In this document: positions 1 to 7,905 of the stretch, in pieces
How positions within the stretch are numbered: position 1 is the stretch's first letter
How the letters are laid out: every line of letters begins with the position of its first letter
DNA from: SZUA-584 sp050943225
Lineage (GTDB): Bacteria > Bacillota > Clostridia > Christensenellales > SZUA-584
DNA length: 15,912 nt
Direction of reading: 5' to 3'
Assembly: GCA_050943225.1 (NCBI GenBank)
Contig: JBMNOT010000019.1
Coordinates: 1 to 15,912 of the forward strand
Translations under genes and position numbers: made by a program
Notes under the pieces: generated by a model
What the model saw: the letters and a program-made list of their open reading frames with translations, nothing else
What the model was told of the DNA's origin: nothing
Databases searched by the model: none

Positions 1-581
1 TCGTGGGCAAGGGCGTGGTCAACAACAAGGTATCCAACCACTTCTTCAGGCTGCTGGAGAGTAAAGGAATACCCACGCACTATGTGGAGCAGCTTTCCGA
101 CCGCGAGACGGTGGTCAAAAAGGTCTCCATCGTTCCGGTTGAGGTAATCATACGCAACAAGGCGGCGGGCAGCTTCTCCAAACGCATGGGCATGCCTGAG
201 GGCAGTATGCTGCTCTGCCCGGTGCTGGAGTTCAGCTACAAGAATGACGAGCTGGGCGACCCGTTTATCAACTGTTACTATATCCGAGCGCTGGGGATCG
301 CCACCGACGAAGAAATAGATAAGATTACGGAATATTCGTTCCGTATAAACGACATACTGAGCGAGTATCTGAAAGGCTTTGGCGTGGAGCTGATCGATTT
401 CAAGCTGGAGTTCGGGCGTTTCCATGGCGACATCATTTTGGCTGACGAGATATCGCCGGATACCTGCCGTTTTTGGGATATCGAGACGGGCAAAAAACTG
501 GACAAAGACCGTTTCCGCCGCGACCTCGGTGACGTGGAGGAAGCGTACCGGGAGATCATCAGAAGGCTGATGGGGGAATAA
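1..581 (+). CDS. purC: Phosphoribosylaminoimidazole-succinocarboxamide synthase (SAICAR synthetase), 5' truncated by window edge
   Basis: PurC joins aspartate to CAIR using ATP to make SAICAR in cytosolic de novo purine synthesis. The reading frame is already open at the window edge (first whole codon at base 3), and the visible 192 residues lack roughly the first 45 residues expected of the family. Family signatures seen are GKGVVNNKVSNHFF at the visible N-terminus, VPVEVIIRNKAAGSFSKR, an EFSYKNDELGDP segment, and the C-terminal IDFKLEFGR...GDIILADEISPDTCRFWD block, which holds the SAICAR synthetase signature. The GTG at base 3 aligns inside the protein, so it is not the start. The stop codon lies 1 nt before the purF ATG, which fits co-transcription and translational coupling. 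The identification rests on these conserved blocks and the operon context. Confidence 0.97.
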   Translation, partial: VGKGVVNNKVSNHFFRLLESKGIPTHYVEQLSDRETVVKKVSIVPVEVIIRNKAAGSFSKRMGMPEGSMLLCPVLEFSYKNDELGDPFINCYYIRALGIATDEEIDKITEYSFRINDILSEYLKGFGVELIDFKLEFGRFHGDIILADEISPDTCRFWDIETGKKLDKDRFRRDLGDVEEAYREIIRRLMGE

Positions 582-582
582 C

Positions 583-2046
583 ATGCCGCACCGTATCATC
601 ATGCCGGAACGCTATGAACGCTGCAAACCCCTGGACGACTGTATGCACGAGGAGTGCGGCGTGTTCGGTATTTTTTGTCCGGACGGCAGTGTTGAGCCGG
701 CCGAAGCGGCGTACTTTGGTCTGTTCGCGCTGCAGCACCGCGGTCAGGAGAGCGCCGGCATCGCTGTGGCCAAGCCGGGCGGCATCGATTATCATAAGGA
801 CATGGGGCTGGTTCCCGAGGTGTTTCGTAACGGAAGTCTGGACAAGCTGAAAGGCGGCTATGCAGCCATCGGCCATGTGCGCTATTCCACAACGGGCGAC
901 AGCCTGCTGACCAATGCGCAGCCGCTTGTCATCAGCTCCAAAAAGGGACAGCTGGCGCTCGCGCACAACGGCAACCTGGTCAACGCGCGCAGCCTGCGTG
1001 AGGAGCTGGAGAACGGCGGTGCGATATTCCAGACCACCATCGACACCGAAGTGATCGCGAGTCTGATTGCCAAGCACAGCGCAGACGGCATCGTCGACGC
1101 AGTGACGCGCACCATGGAGCAGCTTAAAGGCAGCTATGCGCTGGTGATCATGACGGGAGACTGCGTGATCGGCGTGCGAGACCCCAAAGGCATCCGGCCT
1201 TTGGCCCTGGGCCGGCTGGACGGCGCCTATGTGTTTGCTTCCGAGTCATGCGCGTTTGACACCATCGGCAGCGAATTCATCCGGGATCTGCGACCCGGCG
1301 AGATTCTGGTTGCCGACAGGAACGGACTTAAATCCTATCAGGGCATGCACGCTGCCGACTCGGCGCTGTGCCTGTTCGAATACGTCTACTTTGCCCGGCC
1401 CGATTCGGATATCGACGGCATAGCGGTTCACAGGGCGCGCGAACGTGCGGGCGAGTTGCTTGCGCTATCGAACACCGTAGAAGCGGATGTCGTCGCCGCC
1501 GTGCCTGATTCGGCGCTGTCCGCCGCGATGGGCTTCGCACGCCAGTCCGGCATTCCGTATACCAGCGCACTGTCCAAAAACCGCTATGTCGGCCGAACGT
1601 TTATCCAGCCGACCCAGGGCAAGCGCGAGATGTGCGTATCGATAAAGTTGAGCGTTTTAAAGCGCAATGTCCGCGGCAAGCGGCTGGTACTGGTGGACGA
1701 TTCCATCGTACGCGGCACCACATCCAAGCGCATTGTCGAAATGCTCAAGCTCGCGGGCGCAAAGGAAGTGCACATGCAGATCAGTTCGCCGCCCGTTAAA
1801 CACCCGTGTTACTTAGGCATCGACACGTCCACGCACGATCAGCTGATCGGCGCTTCTCATTCGGTGGAGGAAATCCGTAAGCTGATCGGCTCAGATACGC
1901 TGCATTTTCTGAGCCTGGAAGATCTGTTAAAGACGGTGGAGGGTGCGGCATGTAACTTCTGTACCGGCTGTTTTAACGGCGACTATCCTGAGGATGTCAG
2001 CGAACTGGTGGCATGCGGTAAAAAACGTGCTCTGGAGGAATGCTAA
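583..2046 (+). CDS. purF: Amidophosphoribosyltransferase (glutamine PRPP amidotransferase)
   Basis: PurF catalyses the committed step of purine synthesis, turning PRPP and glutamine into phosphoribosylamine. The 487-residue protein begins with a propeptide of about 24 residues; Cys25 in EECGVFGI would become the N-terminal nucleophile after cleavage. The Ntn glutaminase domain covers roughly residues 25-255 (QHRGQESAGI, HNGNLVN, GIRPLALG). The phosphoribosyltransferase domain follows, with the PRPP loop LVLVDDSIVRGTTS at 368-381. Cys263, Cys409, Cys460 and Cys463 match the four Fe-S ligands of the B. subtilis type of enzyme, in which the cluster is tied to oxygen sensitivity and turnover. The ATG at 583 is chosen because a GGGGG run sits about 7 nt upstream; the in-frame ATG at 601 has no good ribosome site. 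A 94-nt gap separates it from purM. Confidence 0.98.
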   Translation: MPHRIIMPERYERCKPLDDCMHEECGVFGIFCPDGSVEPAEAAYFGLFALQHRGQESAGIAVAKPGGIDYHKDMGLVPEVFRNGSLDKLKGGYAAIGHVRYSTTGDSLLTNAQPLVISSKKGQLALAHNGNLVNARSLREELENGGAIFQTTIDTEVIASLIAKHSADGIVDAVTRTMEQLKGSYALVIMTGDCVIGVRDPKGIRPLALGRLDGAYVFASESCAFDTIGSEFIRDLRPGEILVADRNGLKSYQGMHAADSALCLFEYVYFARPDSDIDGIAVHRARERAGELLALSNTVEADVVAAVPDSALSAAMGFARQSGIPYTSALSKNRYVGRTFIQPTQGKREMCVSIKLSVLKRNVRGKRLVLVDDSIVRGTTSKRIVEMLKLAGAKEVHMQISSPPVKHPCYLGIDTSTHDQLIGASHSVEEIRKLIGSDTLHFLSLEDLLKTVEGAACNFCTGCFNGDYPEDVSELVACGKKRALEEC

Positions 2047-2140
2047 CATTATATGAGAGCAAGTCGGCTCAGCCCTCATCGATGGGAGCGCTACCGGTAT
2101 AAAATTAGTATAAATGAATGATTGCCTGTAAGGAGCGAAT

Positions 2141-3151
2141 ATGGGATATACTTATAAGGACGCGGGCGTCGATGTGGAAGCGGGATATGAAGCCGTCAGG
2201 CTGATGAAGCGGCACGCGCATTCCACGTATGATAGCCATGTGCTGCAGGACCTGGGATCGTTCGGCGGCATGTACGAATACGGCGACAACGTGCTGGTGT
2301 CCGGCACGGACGGTGTGGGCACCAAACTCAAATACGCCTTTGTGCTGGATAAGCACGATACGGTAGGCATCGACTGCGTGGCCATGTGCGCCAACGACGT
2401 CGTGTGTCACGGCGCGAAACCGATGTTCTTTCTCGACTACATTGCGACATCCAAGCTGGTTCCCCAGATGGCCGCGGATATCGTGAAGGGCGTGGCCGAA
2501 GGCTGCCGGCAAGCGGGCTGTGCGCTGATCGGCGGGGAAACGGCGGAGATGCCCGGGTTTTACGCGAAGGGTGAATACGACATCGCCGGTTTCTGCGTGG
2601 GCAGCGTTCCCAAAGATAAGCTCATCAACGGCAGCGGCATATGCCCCGGGGACAGGCTGATCGGGCTACGGTCCAGTGGCCTGCACAGCAACGGATTTTC
2701 GCTGGTGCGCAAGCTGATTTCGCCCGACAAGCGCGTGCTGACGCAACATATCGACAGCCTGGGCAAAACGCTGGGCGAGGAACTGTTGACCCCGACGCGC
2801 ATCTATGTCAAATCCCTGCTGGCGCTGATGGACAGTTTTGAAATCAAGGGCGCCGCGCACATCACCGGCGGCGGCTTTATTGAGAACATACCGCGCATAC
2901 TGCCAAAGGGTCTGGGCGCGCGGATTGAGCTGGGCAGCTGGGACATGCCGCTCATATTCAAACTGCTGCTCAATGATAACAACATAGAAACAGAGGACGC
3001 GTACAACACGTTTAACATGGGCATCGGTATGGTGATCGCCGTCAGCTCGGAACTGGAAACCGATGTGCTGGAAGCTGCAAAGGAGCTGGGCGAGCAGCCC
3101 TTTGCGATCGGCAGCGTGCAGGAAGGCGAGGGCGTCAGGCTGTGCGGATAG
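2141..3151 (+). CDS. purM: Phosphoribosylformylglycinamidine cyclo-ligase (AIR synthetase)
   Basis: PurM closes the imidazole ring, converting FGAM and ATP to AIR. The 336-residue length matches the family. Signatures of the PurM/PurL ATP-binding superfamily are GTDGVGTKLK at 55-64, CANDVVCHGAKP from 83, GGETAEMPGFY at 131-141, GLRSSGLHSNGFSLVR at 175-190, and the C-terminal HITGGGFIENIPR and FNMGIGM motifs. A strong AAGGAG ribosome site lies 6 nt before the ATG. The 94 nt after purF contain only a weak ATCGAT-centred hairpin and AT-rich sequence, with no convincing terminator or promoter, so purM is probably read from the same transcript. Its 3' end overlaps purN. Confidence 0.98.
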   Translation: MGYTYKDAGVDVEAGYEAVRLMKRHAHSTYDSHVLQDLGSFGGMYEYGDNVLVSGTDGVGTKLKYAFVLDKHDTVGIDCVAMCANDVVCHGAKPMFFLDYIATSKLVPQMAADIVKGVAEGCRQAGCALIGGETAEMPGFYAKGEYDIAGFCVGSVPKDKLINGSGICPGDRLIGLRSSGLHSNGFSLVRKLISPDKRVLTQHIDSLGKTLGEELLTPTRIYVKSLLALMDSFEIKGAAHITGGGFIENIPRILPKGLGARIELGSWDMPLIFKLLLNDNNIETEDAYNTFNMGIGMVIAVSSELETDVLEAAKELGEQPFAIGSVQEGEGVRLCG

Positions 3152-3762
3152 ACCGGCTCGTTGTGATGGTATCGGGCGGCGGCACCAATCTGCAGGCAGT
3201 GCTGGATGCCTGCGCGGACGGGCGTATACCCGCCCGAGTCGTTGGCGTGGTATCCAGCAAGCCCGGGGTGTACGCTCTGGAGCGTGCCCAGCGTGCCGGC
3301 GTGCCGGCTGTGGTGATTTCGCCGAAGGATTTCGCGGACCAGGCCGCGCACGACGAAGCCGTCATCGAGGCCATCGAGGGCTTTGGCGGGCAGGCGGTGG
3401 TGCTGGCGGGTTACCTTTCCATACTGGGGCCGACGCTGGTGAACCGTTACCCGATAGTCAACATCCATCCGGCGCTCATTCCGTCGTTTTGCGGTAAGGG
3501 CTATTATGGACGGCGCGTGCACGAGGCGGTGCTGGAATACGGCGTCAAAGTTTCCGGCGCAACGGTGCATTTTGTGGACGAGGGCACGGATACCGGACCC
3601 ATCATCATGCAGAAATGCGTACCGGTATTGGACGACGACACGCCCGAGACGCTGGCAGAGCGCGTGCTCAAGGTGGAGCACGAAATATTGCCCGCTTCCG
3701 TCGCGCTGCTTTGCGAAGGGCGGCTGCGCATAGAGGGGCGCCGGGTACGTGTTTTGCCGTAA
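3142..3762 (+). CDS. purN: Phosphoribosylglycinamide formyltransferase (GAR transformylase 1)
   Basis: PurN transfers a formyl group from 10-formyltetrahydrofolate to GAR. The protein is 206 residues, normal for the family. It shows the N-terminal MVSGGGTNLQAV nucleotide/GAR-binding loop, catalytic Asn107 and His109 in NIHPALIPSF, the CGKGYYGRRVHEAV segment, and the folate-binding GATVHFVDEGTDTGPII block. Asp150 there corresponds to the E. coli catalytic aspartate. Translation starts at a GTG 10 nt upstream of the end of purM; the N-terminus then aligns with the usual beta strand before SGGGTN. The ribosome site there is poor, which suggests that ribosomes finishing purM reinitiate. A 38-nt gap follows before purH. 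Confidence 0.97.
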   Translation: MRIDRLVVMVSGGGTNLQAVLDACADGRIPARVVGVVSSKPGVYALERAQRAGVPAVVISPKDFADQAAHDEAVIEAIEGFGGQAVVLAGYLSILGPTLVNRYPIVNIHPALIPSFCGKGYYGRRVHEAVLEYGVKVSGATVHFVDEGTDTGPIIMQKCVPVLDDDTPETLAERVLKVEHEILPASVALLCEGRLRIEGRRVRVLP

Positions 3763-3787
3763 GACCTGTATAGCGACAATTCAATTT

Positions 3788-3792
3788 GGAGG
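3788..3792 (+). promoter_or_regulatory. Ribosome binding site that fixes the purH start
   Basis: GGAGG lies 8 nt before the ATG at 3801. The reading frame extends upstream to a TTG at 3786 that overlaps this site, but the five extra residues (MEDKS) are not part of the family N-terminus, so the ATG is preferred. Confidence 0.8.
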
Positions 3793-3800
3793 ATAAATCT

Positions 3801-5333
3801 ATGAAAAGGGCTTTTCTCAGCGTGTATGACAAGACGGGTATCGTTGAGTTTGCAACGGGGCTCCATGAGCTGGGGTTTGAGCTGCTCTCCACGGGCGGCA
3901 CGCAGAAGGCGCTGGAAGCGGCGGGTTTGCTTGTAACCAACGTGTCGGAAATCACCGGTTTCCCGGAATGCCTGGACGGCCGCGTGAAGACGCTGCACCC
4001 TGCCATCCATGCGGGCATACTGGCGATGCGGGGCAATCCGGAGCATATGGCGCAGGTGGAGCAGCTGGGCGTCGGCCTTATCGACATTGTGGCGGTCAAC
4101 CTGTATCCGTTTAAGGCGACGATATCCAAGCCCGACGTGACGCTGGAGGAAGCCATCGAGAACATCGATATCGGCGGCCCCACCATGCTGCGCGCGGCGG
4201 CGAAAAACTGGCAGGACGTCGCGTCCATTGTGGACCCGGCGGACTATGGTCGCGTGCTGGCCGAGCTGAAAGAGGGCGGCATTACGCGGCAGACGAAGTT
4301 CGACCTGTGCGTCAAGGTATTCGAACACACGGCAGCGTACGACGCGCTCATATCCGGCTGGCTGCGTCAGCAGAACGGCGGCGGGTATCCGGACAAGCTG
4401 ACGCTGACGTTTGAGAAGCTGCAGGATATGCGCTACGGCGAGAATCCGTACCAGAGCGCGGCGTTCTACAAGGAACCGCTTAATACCGAGGGAACTTTGG
4501 CCGCGGCGGAACAGCTGTGGGGCAAGGAACTGTCGTTTAACAACATCAACGATACCAACGGCGCGCTGGACTGCCTGCGCGAGTTTGAGGATATTACCGT
4601 GGTCGCGTCCAAACACGCCAACCCGTGCGGCGTGGGCAGCGGATCCTCGGTATATGAAGCGTATATGAAAGCTTATAATGCGGATCCGGTGTCGATATTC
4701 GGCGGCATCGTGGCGGTGAATGCTGAGGTGGACAAGGCGACCGCTGAGGAAATGGTTAAAACCTTCCTGGAGATCGTCATTGCACCCGGCTTTACCGACG
4801 AGGCGCTGGAAGTGCTAAAGACCAAGAAGAACCTGCGCATACTGCGCCTGCCGGGCATCTCCAACAGAATACCTGCCACGGCGCTGGACATTAAGAAACC
4901 GCTGGGCGGGCTTATCGTGCAGCAGGTGGACGACAAGCTGCTGGAAGGCGAGTTGAAAGTCGTGACGAAAAAAGCGCCCACAGAAGACCAGATGAAAGAC
5001 CTGCTGTTCGCATGGAAGCTGGTGAAGCATCTGAAGAGTAACGCCATCGCCGTGGCGAAGGATGGCCAGTCTTTGGGGCTCGGGCCCGGGCAAGTGTCGC
5101 GCATATGGGCGGCGGAGAACGCTTTGCAGAGGGCGGGCGAAAAGGCCCGCGGCTCGGCGATGGCTTCCGACGCGTATTTCCCGTTTGACGACTGCGTGCG
5201 GCTGGCGGCGGAGTACGGCATAGCGGCCATCATCCAGCCGGGCGGCAGCATCCGCGACGAGGATTCCATCCGGGCGTGCGACGAACTGGGCATCGCGATG
5301 GTGTTCACCGGCATGCGGCATTTCAAGCACTAA
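3801..5333 (+). CDS. purH: Bifunctional AICAR transformylase / IMP cyclohydrolase
   Basis: PurH performs the last two steps to IMP: formylation of AICAR by 10-formyl-THF, then ring closure. The 510-residue length is close to the B. subtilis enzyme. The N-terminal MGS-like IMP cyclohydrolase domain (about 1-195) shows SVYDKTGIVEFA, STGGTQKAL, DGRVKTLHPAIHAGIL and VNLYPF. The transformylase domain (about 200-510) shows RYGENPYQSAAFY, the catalytic Lys271-His272 pair in SKHANPCGVG, SIFGGIVAVN, KSNAIAVAKDGQSLGLGPGQ and a C-terminal block ending in TGMRHFKH. All key residues seem intact. The gene lies 38 nt after purN and 13 nt before purD in the same operon. Confidence 0.98.
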   Translation: MKRAFLSVYDKTGIVEFATGLHELGFELLSTGGTQKALEAAGLLVTNVSEITGFPECLDGRVKTLHPAIHAGILAMRGNPEHMAQVEQLGVGLIDIVAVNLYPFKATISKPDVTLEEAIENIDIGGPTMLRAAAKNWQDVASIVDPADYGRVLAELKEGGITRQTKFDLCVKVFEHTAAYDALISGWLRQQNGGGYPDKLTLTFEKLQDMRYGENPYQSAAFYKEPLNTEGTLAAAEQLWGKELSFNNINDTNGALDCLREFEDITVVASKHANPCGVGSGSSVYEAYMKAYNADPVSIFGGIVAVNAEVDKATAEEMVKTFLEIVIAPGFTDEALEVLKTKKNLRILRLPGISNRIPATALDIKKPLGGLIVQQVDDKLLEGELKVVTKKAPTEDQMKDLLFAWKLVKHLKSNAIAVAKDGQSLGLGPGQVSRIWAAENALQRAGEKARGSAMASDAYFPFDDCVRLAAEYGIAAIIQPGGSIRDEDSIRACDELGIAMVFTGMRHFKH

Positions 5334-5346
5334 GGAGCAGTGCGGC

Positions 5347-6597
5347 ATGAAGATATTCGTAGTGGGCGGCGGCGGCCGGGAGCATGCGATCATCTGGAAG
5401 CTGCGCCAAAACCCAAGAGTCACAGAAATACATTGCGCGCCGGGCAACGGCGGGATCGCAGACTTGGCAGTGTGCATGCCGATTAAAGCGACGAATATCG
5501 CAGCGCTGGTGGACTACGCAGACCGGCAGCGGTTTGACCTCGTGGTGGTGGCTCCGGACGACCCGCTGTATATGGGACTCGTGGACGTGCTGCAGCAAAA
5601 GGGCATCCGCGCGTTTGGGTCCACGGCTGCGGGCGCGCGGCTGGAAGGCAGCAAGGTGTACGCCAAGCACCTGATGAAAAAATACGGCATACCCACGGCG
5701 CGCTATGAGGTGTTCTCCGACTATGATGCCGCCTGTGCCTATGTGAAGACGTGCCCGATGCCGACCGTGATAAAAGCGGACGGCCTAGCGCTGGGCAAGG
5801 GCGTCATCATCTGCCAAACGGTTAAGGAGGCTCAGGCCGCACTTGACGACATCATGCAAAAGCGCGTGTTCGGCGACGCGGGCAGCCGTGTAGTGATTGA
5901 AGAATACATGACGGGCCCGGAAGTGTCGGTGCTGGCGTTCTGCGACGGCAAAACCATACTGCCGATGGCGAGCGCGCAGGACCACAAGCGCGCGTATGAC
6001 AACGACCAGGGGCTTAACACCGGCGGCATGGGCGCGTTTTCGCCCAGTCCCAAATACACGGATGTGGTGCGCGCGGAGGTGGAGGAAAAAATCATCCGCC
6101 GGTCGCTGAACGCGCTGCAAAGCGAAGGCGTCGAGTTCAAAGGTGTACTGTATTTCGGCCTGATGCTGACCGAAGACGGGCCCAAGCTGTTGGAATACAA
6201 CGCCCGCTTCGGCGATCCGGAGGCTCAGGCGGTGCTGCCGCGCATGAAAAACGATCTTTTGGATGTGATGGACGCGGTGATAGACGGCAGGCTGAACGAG
6301 GTGACGCTGGAGTGGGACGAGCGCAGCGCCGTGTGCGTCGTGCTGGCCTCGGGCGGCTACCCCGGAAGTTATCCCAAAGGGCTGCCCATATCCGGCCTGG
6401 AGCAGGTGAAGGACGCCATCGTGTTCCACGCGGGCACGGCCCGGCAAAACGGCGGTTATGTGACCGCTGGCGGCCGCGTGCTGGGCGTCACGGCAATGGG
6501 GAAGGATATCCCCGAGGCCCGGCTGAGAGCATACAGCGAAGCCGAAAAGATTTATTTTGAGGGCATGCATTACCGCAAAGACATCGGCGTCAAATAG
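5347..6597 (+). CDS. purD: Phosphoribosylamine--glycine ligase (GAR synthetase)
   Basis: PurD ligates glycine to phosphoribosylamine using ATP, giving GAR. The 416-residue ATP-grasp protein has the N-terminal motif GGGGREHA (7-14), the ATP-binding block VIKADGLALGKGV (141-153), EEYMTGPEVSVLAF, DHKRAYDNDQGLNTGGMGAFSP, and the metal-binding LLEYNARFGDPE (281-292). The usual VVGPE segment is VVAPDDP here (68-73); I read this as a lineage variant, since all other motifs are complete. A GGAG site lies about 9 nt before the ATG. purD is the last gene of the operon and is followed directly by a bidirectional terminator. Confidence 0.97.
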   Translation: MKIFVVGGGGREHAIIWKLRQNPRVTEIHCAPGNGGIADLAVCMPIKATNIAALVDYADRQRFDLVVVAPDDPLYMGLVDVLQQKGIRAFGSTAAGARLEGSKVYAKHLMKKYGIPTARYEVFSDYDAACAYVKTCPMPTVIKADGLALGKGVIICQTVKEAQAALDDIMQKRVFGDAGSRVVIEEYMTGPEVSVLAFCDGKTILPMASAQDHKRAYDNDQGLNTGGMGAFSPSPKYTDVVRAEVEEKIIRRSLNALQSEGVEFKGVLYFGLMLTEDGPKLLEYNARFGDPEAQAVLPRMKNDLLDVMDAVIDGRLNEVTLEWDERSAVCVVLASGGYPGSYPKGLPISGLEQVKDAIVFHAGTARQNGGYVTAGGRVLGVTAMGKDIPEARLRAYSEAEKIYFEGMHYRKDIGVK

Positions 6598-6607
6598 TAT
6601 TGGAATG

Positions 6608-6640
6608 AAAAAGAGAGCCGCTCGGCTCTCTGACTTTTTT
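6608..6640. terminator. Bidirectional intrinsic terminator between purD and dapB
   Basis: An 8-bp GC-rich stem (AGAGAGCC at 6612-6619 with GGCTCTCT at 6624-6631) closes a GCTC loop. It has five A residues on its left and six T residues (6635-6640) on its right, so it presents a U-tract in both directions. It sits in the 44-nt gap between two convergent genes and would end both the purine and the lysine transcripts. Confidence 0.9.
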
Positions 6641-6641
6641 C

Positions 6642-7847
6642 TTACAGATAAAACGCGCTTGCCACGATGCCCACCGCTTCGGTGGAGCGTTCGGATTCCA
6701 CGCAGAAGCTGATCTTGGTTTCCGACGTGGTGATGATGGAGATGGCGATGTTCTGTTCAGCGAGGGCGCTGAACAGACGCGCAGCTACGCCTGACTGGCG
6801 CTCCATACCCGGACCTTCCACCGTGAGCTTGGATAGCGCATCGGTGGCGATGATCTCGACGCCGTCTTTTTTATACTTCTCCAGCTGCTTAAGGCTGCGC
6901 TTAAGGTCGGCGCGGGGGAGGGAGAACGACAGCCCGACGCGCCCGCTAAACGGAGCGGTCTGGCTGATGATATCCACCTTGACGCCCACTGAGGCGATGT
7001 CCGAGAACACGGAGGAGATCGTTTGAGGAGAAAACGGCAGGTTGGCCAGCGTGATCATCGCCTGCCCGTCGTCCTTGTATATGTTAGTGATCGCGTTCTG
7101 CTGTATCATGTCCGTCATGCTGTATAGGCCCGGCGGACGGGAGCAGATAAAGCCCGCGGCACGGAGCGCGCCCAGCGCGAATATGCGCGGAGATTGGGCG
7201 ATGTGTTTAATCTCCAGAATTTCGTCGGTACTGATGAACATAACGGTATGGTCGCCGGGTATGGTGCCGCCGCGCACAGCATGCACGCCGATTTCACGCC
7301 CGCGCCTTTCGCTGCGGGAACAGCGGCCACATAGCAGCGGTTTGGGCGACATCATCGCGTTGTTGATGCACTCGGCCAAAGCCAGGGCTGTGCCGCTGGG
7401 GGCGTCCACCTTGCGGTTGTGGTGCTGCTCCACGATCTCGATATCGCAGTCCTCGCCCCAGAATTCCGCCGCGCGGCGCGCCAGCTCCATCTGTAGGCTG
7501 ACGCCCACTGACATATTGGCCGCCATAAAAATGGGAATGTGTTCCGACGACAGCTTGATCTCGGCTCTGTCCGCCTCGGTATAGCCGGTGGTGGCGATCA
7601 CAAGGGGAATATTTTTGTGCTGTGCATAGCCAAGATTAGCGGGCAGCGCTTCGGGGCGTGAAAAATCTATCAGTACATCAGCGCCGTCCGGGCATTCAAA
7701 CGGGCTTTTAAATACCGGGAAGCTGTTTTTTATTGCATCCGGGTCTTTATCGACGCCCGCGAGAACAGAAAAGCCCTCCGTTTCGGCGATGACCTGAGCC
7801 AAAGTTTGTCCCATGCGGCCATTAACGCCGCAGATGATAATTTTCAT
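6642..7847 (-). CDS. dapB: 4-hydroxy-tetrahydrodipicolinate reductase fused to two aspartokinase-type ACT domains
   Basis: The N-terminal part (about 1-250) is a complete DapB, which reduces HTPA to tetrahydrodipicolinate with NAD(P)H in diaminopimelate/lysine synthesis. It shows the nucleotide loop GVNGRMGQ (7-14), IDFSRPEA, ATTGYT, NMSVGV, the catalytic EQHHNRKVDAPSGTAL block (His142/His143, Lys146) and the terminal FALGALRAAGFI...GLYSM. A usual DapB ends here. This protein continues to residue 401 with about 150 residues resembling the ACT pair of aspartokinase: ACT1 about 258-322 (ITLANLPFSP...VDIISQTAP) and ACT2 about 338-400 (VEGPGMERQSGVAARLFSAL, then IITTSETKIS). ITTSE is typical of the aspartokinase effector region. 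No kinase domain is present. The ATG at 7847 is chosen because it gives the canonical MKIIICGVNG start and has GAGGAT just upstream; a longer frame to 7919 would overlap dapA. Last gene of the operon, 58 nt after dapA. The DapB call is firm; the regulatory role of the ACT domains is inference. Confidence 0.95.
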   Translation of the reverse strand: MKIIICGVNGRMGQTLAQVIAETEGFSVLAGVDKDPDAIKNSFPVFKSPFECPDGADVLIDFSRPEALPANLGYAQHKNIPLVIATTGYTEADRAEIKLSSEHIPIFMAANMSVGVSLQMELARRAAEFWGEDCDIEIVEQHHNRKVDAPSGTALALAECINNAMMSPKPLLCGRCSRSERRGREIGVHAVRGGTIPGDHTVMFISTDEILEIKHIAQSPRIFALGALRAAGFICSRPPGLYSMTDMIQQNAITNIYKDDGQAMITLANLPFSPQTISSVFSDIASVGVKVDIISQTAPFSGRVGLSFSLPRADLKRSLKQLEKYKKDGVEIIATDALSKLTVEGPGMERQSGVAARLFSALAEQNIAISIITTSETKISFCVESERSTEAVGIVASAFYL

Positions 7848-7905
7848 AATAATCCTCGTACTTTCCGATGAATACTGTTTCCGATGGGTACTGCGCTGCA
7901 CAATG

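Noticed and set aside
3504..4616. Long minus-strand open frame (370 codons) opposite purN and purH
   Set aside because: It lies wholly antisense to two well-supported genes and has low-complexity His/Arg-rich content typical of a high-GC shadow frame, with no recognisable motifs. Similar frames at 559-1077, 2803-3681 and 5785-6570 are rejected for the same reason.
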